Source: an uncultured Granulosicoccaceae bacterium
GTDB lineage: Bacteria > Pseudomonadota > Gammaproteobacteria > Granulosicoccales > Granulosicoccaceae
Assembly: GCA_937923565.1 (NCBI GenBank)
Contig: CALDTX010000088.1
Location: 1-36,378 of the forward strand
Reading direction: 5' to 3'
DNA length: 36,378 nucleotides
This document shows positions 19,048 to 27,104 of the stretch, piece after piece. Position numbers and translations under genes: made by a program. Position 1 is the first letter of the stretch; every line of letters begins with the position of its first letter. The notes below the pieces were generated by a model that saw only the letters and a program-made list of their open reading frames with translations, was not told the DNA's origin and did no database searches.

Positions 19048-19761
19048 TTAAATAGCGAACTGCAAGGTGATGCGTCTGTTGTGTTTGCTTTTCTTCTGAA
19101 TTTTTGAACAAACAACCTCCCCAATTTCAGCGGTTCCCGCTACATGTGTACCGCCACAAGGTTGTAGGTCGATATCGGCGATTTTTACCAAACTGACAGC
19201 TCCACCAATGATGGGAGGTTTGACATATTTGCTGCGGGTTAAGCGCTCGATTTCCTGCTCTATATTTTCTGTGATATGAAGCTTTTGCACTTCGTGATTA
19301 GCCACTATGAGCTCGTTAAGCTGATCACTTAGCTCAGTCTTATCGAGCGTCATTTCTGGCAGATCGAAATCCAAACGACCTTTATCGGTCGAGATGCCGC
19401 AGCCCGTAACTGGCGCATCAATCAAGCTACACAACAAATGCAAGCACGTATGCATTCGCATATGCAAATATCGCCTGTTCCAATCTATTTTCAAACAAAT
19501 CTGATCACCCACGGACGGTAACTTAGTTGGGTTTTCTATTTCATGCCAAACCAGTTCCAGGTTCTGTTTATCGCGATAAGTATTACTGACTGACAATAGT
19601 TCCTGAGCAAACCCAATGCTACCAGTATCACCCGGTTGGCCACCACCCACCGGATAAAAACAGGTTTGATCCAATGCTATCGCATTGTCGGCAACTGCTA
19701 TGACACTTGCATCAGTGGCCTGCTCATAGGCCGACTGGTCAAAAATTAAGTTTGTATTCAT
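19048..19761 (-). CDS. Stand-alone alanyl-tRNA editing protein AlaX
   Basis: FYPVGGGQPGDTG, HTCLH zinc motif, QPCGGTHVAGTAEIG. Confidence 0.9.
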   Translation of the reverse strand: MNTNLIFDQSAYEQATDASVIAVADNAIALDQTCFYPVGGGQPGDTGSIGFAQELLSVSNTYRDKQNLELVWHEIENPTKLPSVGDQICLKIDWNRRYLHMRMHTCLHLLCSLIDAPVTGCGISTDKGRLDFDLPEMTLDKTELSDQLNELIVANHEVQKLHITENIEQEIERLTRSKYVKPPIIGGAVSLVKIADIDLQPCGGTHVAGTAEIGEVVCSKIQKKSKHNRRITLQFAI

Positions 19762-19853
19762 ACTAAATCTCGATGCCCATTAAACATCACTGACAAATGC
19801 GTAAACGCTTGCCAATCAGGAAAATTGTGAAATAATTTTAAGGATACAAAAAA

Positions 19854-20885
19854 TTACGTCAACACAGAGTTGAATTGCGCAACCCGAGGTTTGACGTCTG
19901 CAACCATTAATCTGCGCATTAATTCAGATAATCCCACTGGCCGCATGAAATACGATACAGCGCCTTTTCTGCACAGGCGCAAATTTACTTGCGAAGGCAC
20001 TTCATAGACAAAATCATGATCACAATTTATTGCATACTCGACAATCGCTCGGTCTGAATAAATTCTGGATAAGCTAAATCCTTCTATAAGTGCCAAGCGC
20101 TCGTCCAACAAAGAAAGCGAATACTCTTTCGCCTGTATGCCTAGAATATGCAGTAGATCCCCCTTCACATAAGCTAACAAGGGTTGAACTGACGGTGATT
20201 TTGCATTGCTGTCTTTTTGAATAAGCAGTTGATTAACAATGCTTACCTTTGATTGCGCAGGCACATCAGTTACCACAACACTATAAGGACTAATAAATAC
20301 GGCGTCGCCTATCGAAACCGGGCCTAGAATGCGAGCATGTGCACCGACTTCCACATTATTGCCGATTCTGGGATGTCTACTGGCTTGAGGATTATTTGAA
20401 ATACCCAACGAACCTAGAATCACACCATTGAGAATGTAGCAGTCGTCACCTATTACGCAGGTTTCACCGATAACCGTACCAAAGCCATGGTCAATCACAA
20501 ATCTGGAACCGATTTTGGCACTGGGGTGTATATCAATGCCAGATGCCAGCTTCCCTCTTCCGCTTAACTTATGTGCGATATTCATCTTCTGCGCGCGACG
20601 CAAAGGAAAGTTGTTAACCACAAAGTGAGCGATTCGATAAGACAGAACAGCTTGAAATGACACATAGCTTTCAACAATCAACAATGGATCGTTATGGGAT
20701 GACGGGTCTTTAGCCGCAAACGCTTCTGCATCCAATACCAGCTCACAACAAACCGTAAGCATTAGGTCATTGATGTTGTCGCCGCAGCGCTCAAGCTCGT
20801 GAGCGGTAAAGCATGCTTGAAGTTCGTTGAGCATTCGACCTTCAATACTATTTAACAAGTCGCCGTTAACCATGTTGATATGCAT
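19854..20885 (-). CDS. Serine O-acetyltransferase (CysE-type) with about 118-aa C-terminal extension
   Basis: Hexapeptide LbH: IDIHPSAKIGSRFVIDHGFGTVIGETCVIGDDCYILNGVILGSLG...SRHPRIGNNVEVGAHARILGPVSIG; both CysE catalytic His contexts kept (DHGFG, SRHPRI). Confidence 0.88.
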   Translation of the reverse strand: MHINMVNGDLLNSIEGRMLNELQACFTAHELERCGDNINDLMLTVCCELVLDAEAFAAKDPSSHNDPLLIVESYVSFQAVLSYRIAHFVVNNFPLRRAQKMNIAHKLSGRGKLASGIDIHPSAKIGSRFVIDHGFGTVIGETCVIGDDCYILNGVILGSLGISNNPQASRHPRIGNNVEVGAHARILGPVSIGDAVFISPYSVVVTDVPAQSKVSIVNQLLIQKDSNAKSPSVQPLLAYVKGDLLHILGIQAKEYSLSLLDERLALIEGFSLSRIYSDRAIVEYAINCDHDFVYEVPSQVNLRLCRKGAVSYFMRPVGLSELMRRLMVADVKPRVAQFNSVLT

Positions 20886-20888
20886 TTT

Positions 20889-21815
20889 CTATTCAAAATC
20901 TGAAAGATAGGACTCTAGTCCATCGTACGCCATAGTCAGCACAGTGCTTCCGTTCGGCAGCTGTGACGCTAGCATTTCTATAGCTACTAAATTAGCAGCT
21001 GATGAAATGCCTAAACTCAATGATTCGTTGCGAAGTGCAAACAATGCCATATTCATACAGCTTTGTTTGCTTACTTTAAACATACCGTCTATGCAACTTA
21101 AATTCAGGACATCTGGTACCAATCCGATAGAAAGCCCTTGAATCTCATGGGCGCAATGCTTATCGTTGAGTAGATCGCATTGTTCTGGCTCAACACCATA
21201 GGTTTTCATGTTGGGCCATTTAGCTGTTAGTACTTCCGACACTCCGGTTATGTGACCACCTGTTCCTATGCCCGCGACATAAGCGTCTACTTGTCCAGTC
21301 GGAAAATCATCGAGTATTTCTTGTGCGGTAATTCGTCGATGTACCTCAGGATTTGCCAAATTTCTTTGCTGATTCAGCATCACATAATTGGAGTTTTCCA
21401 AGATTAACTCCAGGGCTTTTTCACCATGCGAGTTATTTCCAGTACTACTGTCAGACAAAATTACTTGCGCACCGTAAAGCCTAAGTAGTTTCTGCTTCTC
21501 AACGCTGTAGTTATCCGGAACCACTAAAATAACGTTGTAACCGTATAGGTTCGCACACATGCTTAGGCCAACCCCTGTGTTACCGCCACTGGGCTCAACA
21601 ATGGTTTGTCCGCTCCCACGAGTGAGTACGCCTTTACGTTCGGCATCCGCGATCATGTTGCTGGCTACACGAACCTTATGGCTGCCACCGGGATTAAGTG
21701 ACTCCATTTTCATCAGAACGTTCAATTGCAACGCTTCGCTCAATGCATTGAGCCTAACAATAGGTGTATTGCCAATTACACCAAGTATGTTCTGATGTAT
21801 CAAAGAAATATCCAA
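20889..21815 (-). CDS. Cysteine synthase family PLP enzyme (O-acetylserine sulfhydrylase-like), apparent TTG start
   Basis: GNTPIVRLN, NPGGSHKVRVASNMI (PLP Lys), EPSGGNTGVGLS, GIGTGGHITGVSE; in-frame TAA just upstream leaves only non-ATG starts. Confidence 0.9.
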   Translation of the reverse strand: MDISLIHQNILGVIGNTPIVRLNALSEALQLNVLMKMESLNPGGSHKVRVASNMIADAERKGVLTRGSGQTIVEPSGGNTGVGLSMCANLYGYNVILVVPDNYSVEKQKLLRLYGAQVILSDSSTGNNSHGEKALELILENSNYVMLNQQRNLANPEVHRRITAQEILDDFPTGQVDAYVAGIGTGGHITGVSEVLTAKWPNMKTYGVEPEQCDLLNDKHCAHEIQGLSIGLVPDVLNLSCIDGMFKVSKQSCMNMALFALRNESLSLGISSAANLVAIEMLASQLPNGSTVLTMAYDGLESYLSDFE

Positions 21816-21867
21816 GCAAAGAAAGTCGAACTGCGCTTAATGGAAATTAAGTCGTCAGCAATTAAAA

Positions 21868-23295
21868 TTAATAAATTGGCATCGATGGTTCAACTTCTCT
21901 CACCCATCGCTTCATGCCACCAGCTAAAACACAGACGTTTTCCACGCCTGCATTAATAAGTTCTTCAGCAGCACTTTTAGCTCTCACACCCGAATAGCAA
22001 ACAATACATTTATTCTGCGATCCGTGCATTTGCGCTAATTTCAGCGATATATCATTAAGCGGGATGTTAACAACCCCAGGTAGTGCGCAAACTTCTAATT
22101 CATTTGGATCTCTAACATCAACGAGCAAATATTGATCAATCTTCGTTTCCAACTCTTTTGGCGAAATGTAGAAATCTTTTGGCAGTGACGATTCGGAAGC
22201 TATTGATTCCACAATACATTGGGCAGCTTCTTCCGTATGTCTGATTGTTTTTCGATTGGAGCTGCAATCTGGACAGTCGTCTCTTTTGGCATAGCTTACT
22301 TCGTTAAAACGCATACTCAGCGCATCCATTACCAGCAACCTACCACTAAGAACATCTCCAAGCTCAATGATAACTTTAATAGCTTCAGTTGCTTGAATAA
22401 CACCGATAATACCGGGTAAAACACCGATTACACCACCACTGGAGCAATTTGGTGCAAGTTCAGGCGGAGGACTTGTTGGAAATAAACAGCGATAGCATGG
22501 ACCATTTTTATAATTTAATACGCTCACTTGACCATCAAACCGGTAAATAGCACCAAAAACCAGTGGTTTTTGCAGCATGCTGCAAACATCATTAACCAAA
22601 TACCGCGAATTAAAGTTATCGGTACCATCAACAACAAGATCGTATTCTGAGATTAGCTCCAACGCATTGTCTTCACCCAACCGAACCTGATGAGTGTTTA
22701 CAGTGATATCCGGATTTAAATCCATTAACCGAGACTTCGCAGATTCCACTTTCGACATACCGATGGTTTTGGAGCCATGCACTATTTGCCGCTGCAGATT
22801 GCTTAGCTCTACTAAATCAAAATCAACTAAGCCGATCGTGCCTACTCCGGCCGCTGCTAAATAAAGACTAACCGGGGAGCCTAATCCGCCTGCACCAATA
22901 ATGAGCACGCGAGCATTTTTTAATTTTGCCTGACCATCTCTGCCTACACCAGGCAACGTGATATGGCGAACATAACGCTTCACTTCTTCATTTGATAGTT
23001 CTTCTATATCCGCTTGATTTAGCGGGCTGCCCATGCCACCAGCACTGGCTAAGAGAATATTGACTTTGGCATCAGCCGGTAAGGTTTGTTCAGGCGTTAC
23101 CTGTGCACCATCGGAGGTGAGCAAGAAATGTTCTTTAATCTGACCGTTTTGATGAAACAAGTGAGTTTGTAATGCGCAGTTTTCGCTGCATATGCTTTTA
23201 ACCACGTCATTAAGTGTATTACCTTCAGCGTAAAATGCTTTGTTGTTGAGTTTAGCTGCCTTAACAAGCGCATCTGGCAATATGACTTCTATCAT
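21868..23295 (-). CDS. Ubl (MoaD/ThiS/CysO-like)-E1 (MoeB/ThiF-like)-rhodanese fusion protein
   Basis: Residues 1-87 beta-grasp-like ending ASAGG; E1 core RVLIIGAGGLGSPVSLYLAAAGVGTIGLVDFD, VDGTDNFNSRYLVND, zinc CYRC/CPDC; rhodanese VDVRDPNEL...CYSGVRA; GGAG SD, ATGA overlap with the JAMM gene. Confidence 0.93.
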   Translation of the reverse strand: MIEVILPDALVKAAKLNNKAFYAEGNTLNDVVKSICSENCALQTHLFHQNGQIKEHFLLTSDGAQVTPEQTLPADAKVNILLASAGGMGSPLNQADIEELSNEEVKRYVRHITLPGVGRDGQAKLKNARVLIIGAGGLGSPVSLYLAAAGVGTIGLVDFDLVELSNLQRQIVHGSKTIGMSKVESAKSRLMDLNPDITVNTHQVRLGEDNALELISEYDLVVDGTDNFNSRYLVNDVCSMLQKPLVFGAIYRFDGQVSVLNYKNGPCYRCLFPTSPPPELAPNCSSGGVIGVLPGIIGVIQATEAIKVIIELGDVLSGRLLVMDALSMRFNEVSYAKRDDCPDCSSNRKTIRHTEEAAQCIVESIASESSLPKDFYISPKELETKIDQYLLVDVRDPNELEVCALPGVVNIPLNDISLKLAQMHGSQNKCIVCYSGVRAKSAAEELINAGVENVCVLAGGMKRWVREVEPSMPIY

Positions 23296-23774
23296 TGTAC
23301 TGCTCCGATTTCTGGTTCCAAACGACCATATTCCATAATATTTAATGGGAATGTGTAAACACATTCATAGTTATTGTTAGTCCAGGCAAATAGCTTTGCC
23401 TCAGACACTTCATGCTTTTTTACGTCAACCACTAAATACTTCACGGGATAAACCGGTTCACCGCAATATAAAGCGTTGGCAACATCCTCATCACTAAAAT
23501 AAGCACCAACATCGGGGTGTGAATGATAAATGATTGATGCAGGCGCATCAGACTCAAAGCTCATGTTTAAATTAATGGTGTCTTCGACTGATAAAGTATA
23601 AGCCTGACGAGCGTTGCGTTTATGCACTTTTGGATCTTTCCGGTGCAAGCGGTTCTGAATATTCTCACAGCGTACAACTTGACCAGACTCTCGCACAAAC
23701 CCGCAACATTCCTCCGGGTATTCTTTAATTGCATGCAAAGCAATTTTTCTTAATTGTTGGGAATTTAAATTCAA
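23292..23774 (-). CDS. JAMM/MPN metallopeptidase (Mec+/QbsD-like)
   Basis: YPEECCGFV and exact HxHx7SxxD motif HSHPDVGAYFSDED (codons 23484-23525); GAGGAAG SD. Confidence 0.93.
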   Translation of the reverse strand: MNLNSQQLRKIALHAIKEYPEECCGFVRESGQVVRCENIQNRLHRKDPKVHKRNARQAYTLSVEDTINLNMSFESDAPASIIYHSHPDVGAYFSDEDVANALYCGEPVYPVKYLVVDVKKHEVSEAKLFAWTNNNYECVYTFPLNIMEYGRLEPEIGAVQ

Positions 23775-24739
23775 CCTGGCTTCCTCGACAGTATTTTCAA
23801 TACCTGCGATCTAGCCGGCAATTTCGTTAAACTAAACCCGAATAAAATCAGGATTAAATAAAAGAGGCTATCGAAACCGAATCTGGAACCTTCGTACCAG
23901 GCACCAATTGCAACTGCTAATGCCGGAAAAATAATAAAGACAAAAGACAACACATTAGGACTCATGTGCTTGAGCAAATAGAAATATGTGATGAACCCAC
24001 CCACTGACGCCACAATGCCTAAATAGAGCGTGGCTAGCACTGATCTTTCCGAGATCATCGACAACGAAGGTTGTTCAATAAATATACCGGCAATCGTTAG
24101 CAGTAAACCGGCTATTCCGATGGGTAATACATTAAACGTTAAAACGCTGATGGAACCACCATAGCGTTTCGTTAGAACGTACGATAATGCATGCATTATG
24201 GCGGCAACAAGAATGCAAAAAACACCAAGTAAGCGCGTGTGCTCCAGATGCAAACCTTGCGATCGGATGATCAGCATTAAGCCAAGAAAACCAACCAACA
24301 TACCGATTGATTGCGTAAACAGAATTTTTTCGTTGAGTATTAATGCTGAAAAAATAAGGATAAAAACCGGCATTGTGCTGAACAGTAAAGCCGTTAAGCC
24401 AGACGATACGTACAACTCACCAAAATTCAGCAGCCAATAAGGGACAGCAAAATAAAACAGCGTGGTAAAAATAAAAAAGATATTCAGCCTTTTTGGAAAA
24501 AAAATGGATTCGCCGCGAACTATTGCAAAAAGAAAAAACAGAGGGAACGCAACAAGAAATCTTAGGCCAGCTGACGTGAGGGGAGGAATTGACTCTACCG
24601 CTATACCGATACCAAGCCAGGTTGTTCCCCAGCAAACGCACACAACCGCATACAGAAATGGAATTACCAGTGCCTTATGAAAGCTAAACCTCGGTAATAG
24701 AAAAGAAACCTTCGCTAATGATTTGGGTTCAAGTTGCAT
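23771..24739 (-). CDS. EamA/DMT superfamily transporter
   Basis: About ten hydrophobic segments, two EamA repeats (VCVCWGTTWLGIGIAVESIPPLTSAGLRFLVAFPLF...); ATG at 24739 preferred over TTG at 24745; 4-nt overlap with the JAMM gene. Confidence 0.9.
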   Translation of the reverse strand: MQLEPKSLAKVSFLLPRFSFHKALVIPFLYAVVCVCWGTTWLGIGIAVESIPPLTSAGLRFLVAFPLFFLFAIVRGESIFFPKRLNIFFIFTTLFYFAVPYWLLNFGELYVSSGLTALLFSTMPVFILIFSALILNEKILFTQSIGMLVGFLGLMLIIRSQGLHLEHTRLLGVFCILVAAIMHALSYVLTKRYGGSISVLTFNVLPIGIAGLLLTIAGIFIEQPSLSMISERSVLATLYLGIVASVGGFITYFYLLKHMSPNVLSFVFIIFPALAVAIGAWYEGSRFGFDSLFYLILILFGFSLTKLPARSQVLKILSRKPG

Positions 24740-24780
24740 CAGCAACTGTCGCGATCAATTGTCTGCTCTGCTTAACAAAT

Positions 24781-24809
24781 ATATTATTGCAAGGTGTCAT
24801 TTGGTTCAA
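24781..24809 (-). promoter_or_regulatory. Candidate sigma70 promoter of the Ubl/JAMM/cysteine operon: TTGAAC-N17-TAATAT (minus strand)
   Basis: -35 at 24809-24804, -10 at 24786-24781, spacer 17 nt. Confidence 0.55.
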
Positions 24810-24825
24810 ATTCCCTTAGAATGAC
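24796..24825. promoter_or_regulatory. Operator-like inverted repeat GTCATT-N18-AATGAC
   Basis: Overlaps the -35 of the operon promoter, between the divergent MocR-type regulator and the operon. Confidence 0.35.
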
Positions 24826-24861
24826 CGTCAATGTATTCAATGAAAGGATACGACTTTATTT

Positions 24862-26271
24862 ATGCATGTCAATAGCAAAATTGACAGAGTGTCAATTCTC
24901 AGAAAAGCGTTAACAGAAGGATCCGACCTTAAATACAAAAGGCTTTCGGCTCAACTAGAAGCGATGATTCGTGAAGGTCACTTTGCGCAGGGAGAAAAAC
25001 TTCCTACTCATAGAAGATTAGCAGACCAACTTAGCGTAACAGCGGGTACGGTCAGCAAAGCCTATTCTGAATTACACCTCAATGGTTTGGTGAATTCGCA
25101 CGTGGGCAGCGGTACTTATGTTGGCCCTATCGAGCATGGAAAAACGTTTAGTAACTTTGAAAACTATGAAGATTTTCCACGTGAGAATTTTGATCTAAGT
25201 AGAAGCTCTGCACTAACGCTAAAAGACAACCCTGTTTTCAGAAAGACTCTGGAACAAATGACGTTACGTCAGGATGTCATAACGCAAATGTCTCAATACG
25301 GGCCAGAACAAGGCTATGTTGAACATAGGAAAGCCGGTGCCAACTGGATCAGCCACCAGAGTTTCAAAGCATCTTACGACCAAGTCATTTGTACAAATGG
25401 CGCGCAACACGCGTTGTTTTGCATTCTACTCGCGTTATTAAAACGCGGCGATGCACTTCTGAGTGAAAGTTTTACCTACCCCGGCTTAATATCAGCTTGT
25501 CGTTCTTTGGGTATCAATATTATTGGTTTAGCCATGGACGATGAAGGCATTCTACCCAGCGCACTTGATGCGGCTTGCAAAAAGAACAAGGTAAGTGCGC
25601 TTTACTGTATGCCAACAATGCAAAACCCAACGACCGCTGTAATGAGTGAAGCTCGCCGTGTTGCAATTGCTGAAATATGCTTAAAACACAATATATTAAT
25701 TTTAGAAGACGAAGCACACGCGGTACTGGAAAAAGAGCGGCCACCACCAATAAGTTTTTACGCACCTGAAAGGTCAATTATCATTTCTAGTTTAAGTAAA
25801 GCCGTAGCAGCTGGAATTCGTGCCGGGTTTATTCATGCTCCTTCTACACTGGTTCAACGCATAAGCAGAGCTGTTCGCAGTACCTGCTGGATGCCAACAC
25901 CTATTGCTATGTCTGTGGCTTGCCACCTAATTGAAACCAACGCCATTAAGTCTTTACTGGATCTACAAATCAGCGAAATTAGTCGGCGAAAAAGCTTAGT
26001 CAGCCCCATGTTTCAGCATAAAAACGTTAAAACACACAAACACAGTCCGTACTACTGGATTGAAGTGCCTCATGGTTGGAGAGCGTCTGATATTGCAGAA
26101 GAAGCAAAACAAAAAAACTGTTTAGTCTCTACTGCAGAAGCTTTTGCCGTTGACCGACATCGAACCGCACCTTATCTGCGCGCCAGTGTCAGCAACCCAA
26201 CAGTTAGTGAACAAGGCATCGTATCGGGTTTTAAAATATTACTGGATGTATTAAATAACCCAGCAACTTGA
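24862..26271 (+). CDS. MocR/PdxR-type transcriptional regulator (GntR wHTH + aminotransferase fold)
   Basis: IREGHFAQGEKLPTHRRLADQLSVTAGTVSKAYSELHLNGLVNSHVGSGTYV; PLP-fold with SSLSKAVAAGIRAGF. Confidence 0.93.
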   Translation: MHVNSKIDRVSILRKALTEGSDLKYKRLSAQLEAMIREGHFAQGEKLPTHRRLADQLSVTAGTVSKAYSELHLNGLVNSHVGSGTYVGPIEHGKTFSNFENYEDFPRENFDLSRSSALTLKDNPVFRKTLEQMTLRQDVITQMSQYGPEQGYVEHRKAGANWISHQSFKASYDQVICTNGAQHALFCILLALLKRGDALLSESFTYPGLISACRSLGINIIGLAMDDEGILPSALDAACKKNKVSALYCMPTMQNPTTAVMSEARRVAIAEICLKHNILILEDEAHAVLEKERPPPISFYAPERSIIISSLSKAVAAGIRAGFIHAPSTLVQRISRAVRSTCWMPTPIAMSVACHLIETNAIKSLLDLQISEISRRKSLVSPMFQHKNVKTHKHSPYYWIEVPHGWRASDIAEEAKQKNCLVSTAEAFAVDRHRTAPYLRASVSNPTVSEQGIVSGFKILLDVLNNPAT

Positions 26272-26281
26272 TTTATCGGCG

Positions 26282-27100
26282 CTAAAGGATTTTTAAAGCG
26301 GCTCGGTTCAGTTGATGGGCAGCATTCAACGCCAGTAATTCTGCGCTTACAGCCACGGCAATTTCCATGGGTAAATTGCCAGTGGCGTATGCTTGCCCAA
26401 TAGGCGTAATGAGTTTGCCTAATTCGTCACCTGTGAATTGTTGCTTACGCAGTTTGGAACGAAACTTCGCCGCCTTAGACTTTGACGCAATCAAACCACA
26501 AAAAGGAACTTCTGGTTTCGACAAAATTGCTTCAACTAAGTCGTAGTCCAATTCATGCGAATGCGTCATCACTAAGTAACTAGCCTGATCAGCGCATTGC
26601 TCTACTAGCTCAAACGGATTGTTACCCATTAACTCACCCAACAACACACCTTGCGCGGTTTCGCTACTGGGTAATTGGTCTAACCAGCTCTGTCTAGTAT
26701 CATAAAACGTTGCATGACAATCTAATTGGTGAACAATTTTAGCCAACGCTTGCGCCACATGCCCAGCACCGAAAACAATGAGCTCAAAGGCCTTTTTAGG
26801 ATGCAACTCATATTGCAGCTTTACACTACCACCGCAACATTGGGATAAAGCAGACCCTAGAATCAGCTTGTTGTGCCGAATCAGTGGAACGTTACTGTTT
26901 TCGGCGAGAATTGATCTGGCTGCGGCAATAGCTTCTAACTCTAACGCACCGCCGCCAATGGTGTCACTGGCATCGTGTTCAGTAACAACCATACGCGCAC
27001 CAACATCACGGGGCGTTGATCCATCAACCTCCACAATGCTGACAACCACGCAATCGATATTGCGGTTACAGGCATTATTGAGTGCTTGCAGCCAGCGCAT
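26282..27100 (-). CDS. xdhC: Xanthine dehydrogenase accessory protein XdhC
   Basis: VEVDGSTPRDVGARMVV...TIGGGALE; VFGAGHVAQALAKIV; start at the Met overlapping the xdhB end. Confidence 0.93.
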   Translation of the reverse strand: MRWLQALNNACNRNIDCVVVSIVEVDGSTPRDVGARMVVTEHDASDTIGGGALELEAIAAARSILAENSNVPLIRHNKLILGSALSQCCGGSVKLQYELHPKKAFELIVFGAGHVAQALAKIVHQLDCHATFYDTRQSWLDQLPSSETAQGVLLGELMGNNPFELVEQCADQASYLVMTHSHELDYDLVEAILSKPEVPFCGLIASKSKAAKFRSKLRKQQFTGDELGKLITPIGQAYATGNLPMEIAVAVSAELLALNAAHQLNRAALKIL

Positions 27101-27104
27101 AAAA

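Noticed and set aside
21868-23295. Fusion protein read simply as MoaD-MoeB for molybdenum cofactor synthesis (xdh genes are nearby)
   Set aside because: Possible, but the overlapping JAMM gene and downstream cysteine synthase and serine acetyltransferase fit a CysO/Mec+-type sulfur pathway better; kept only as an alternative.
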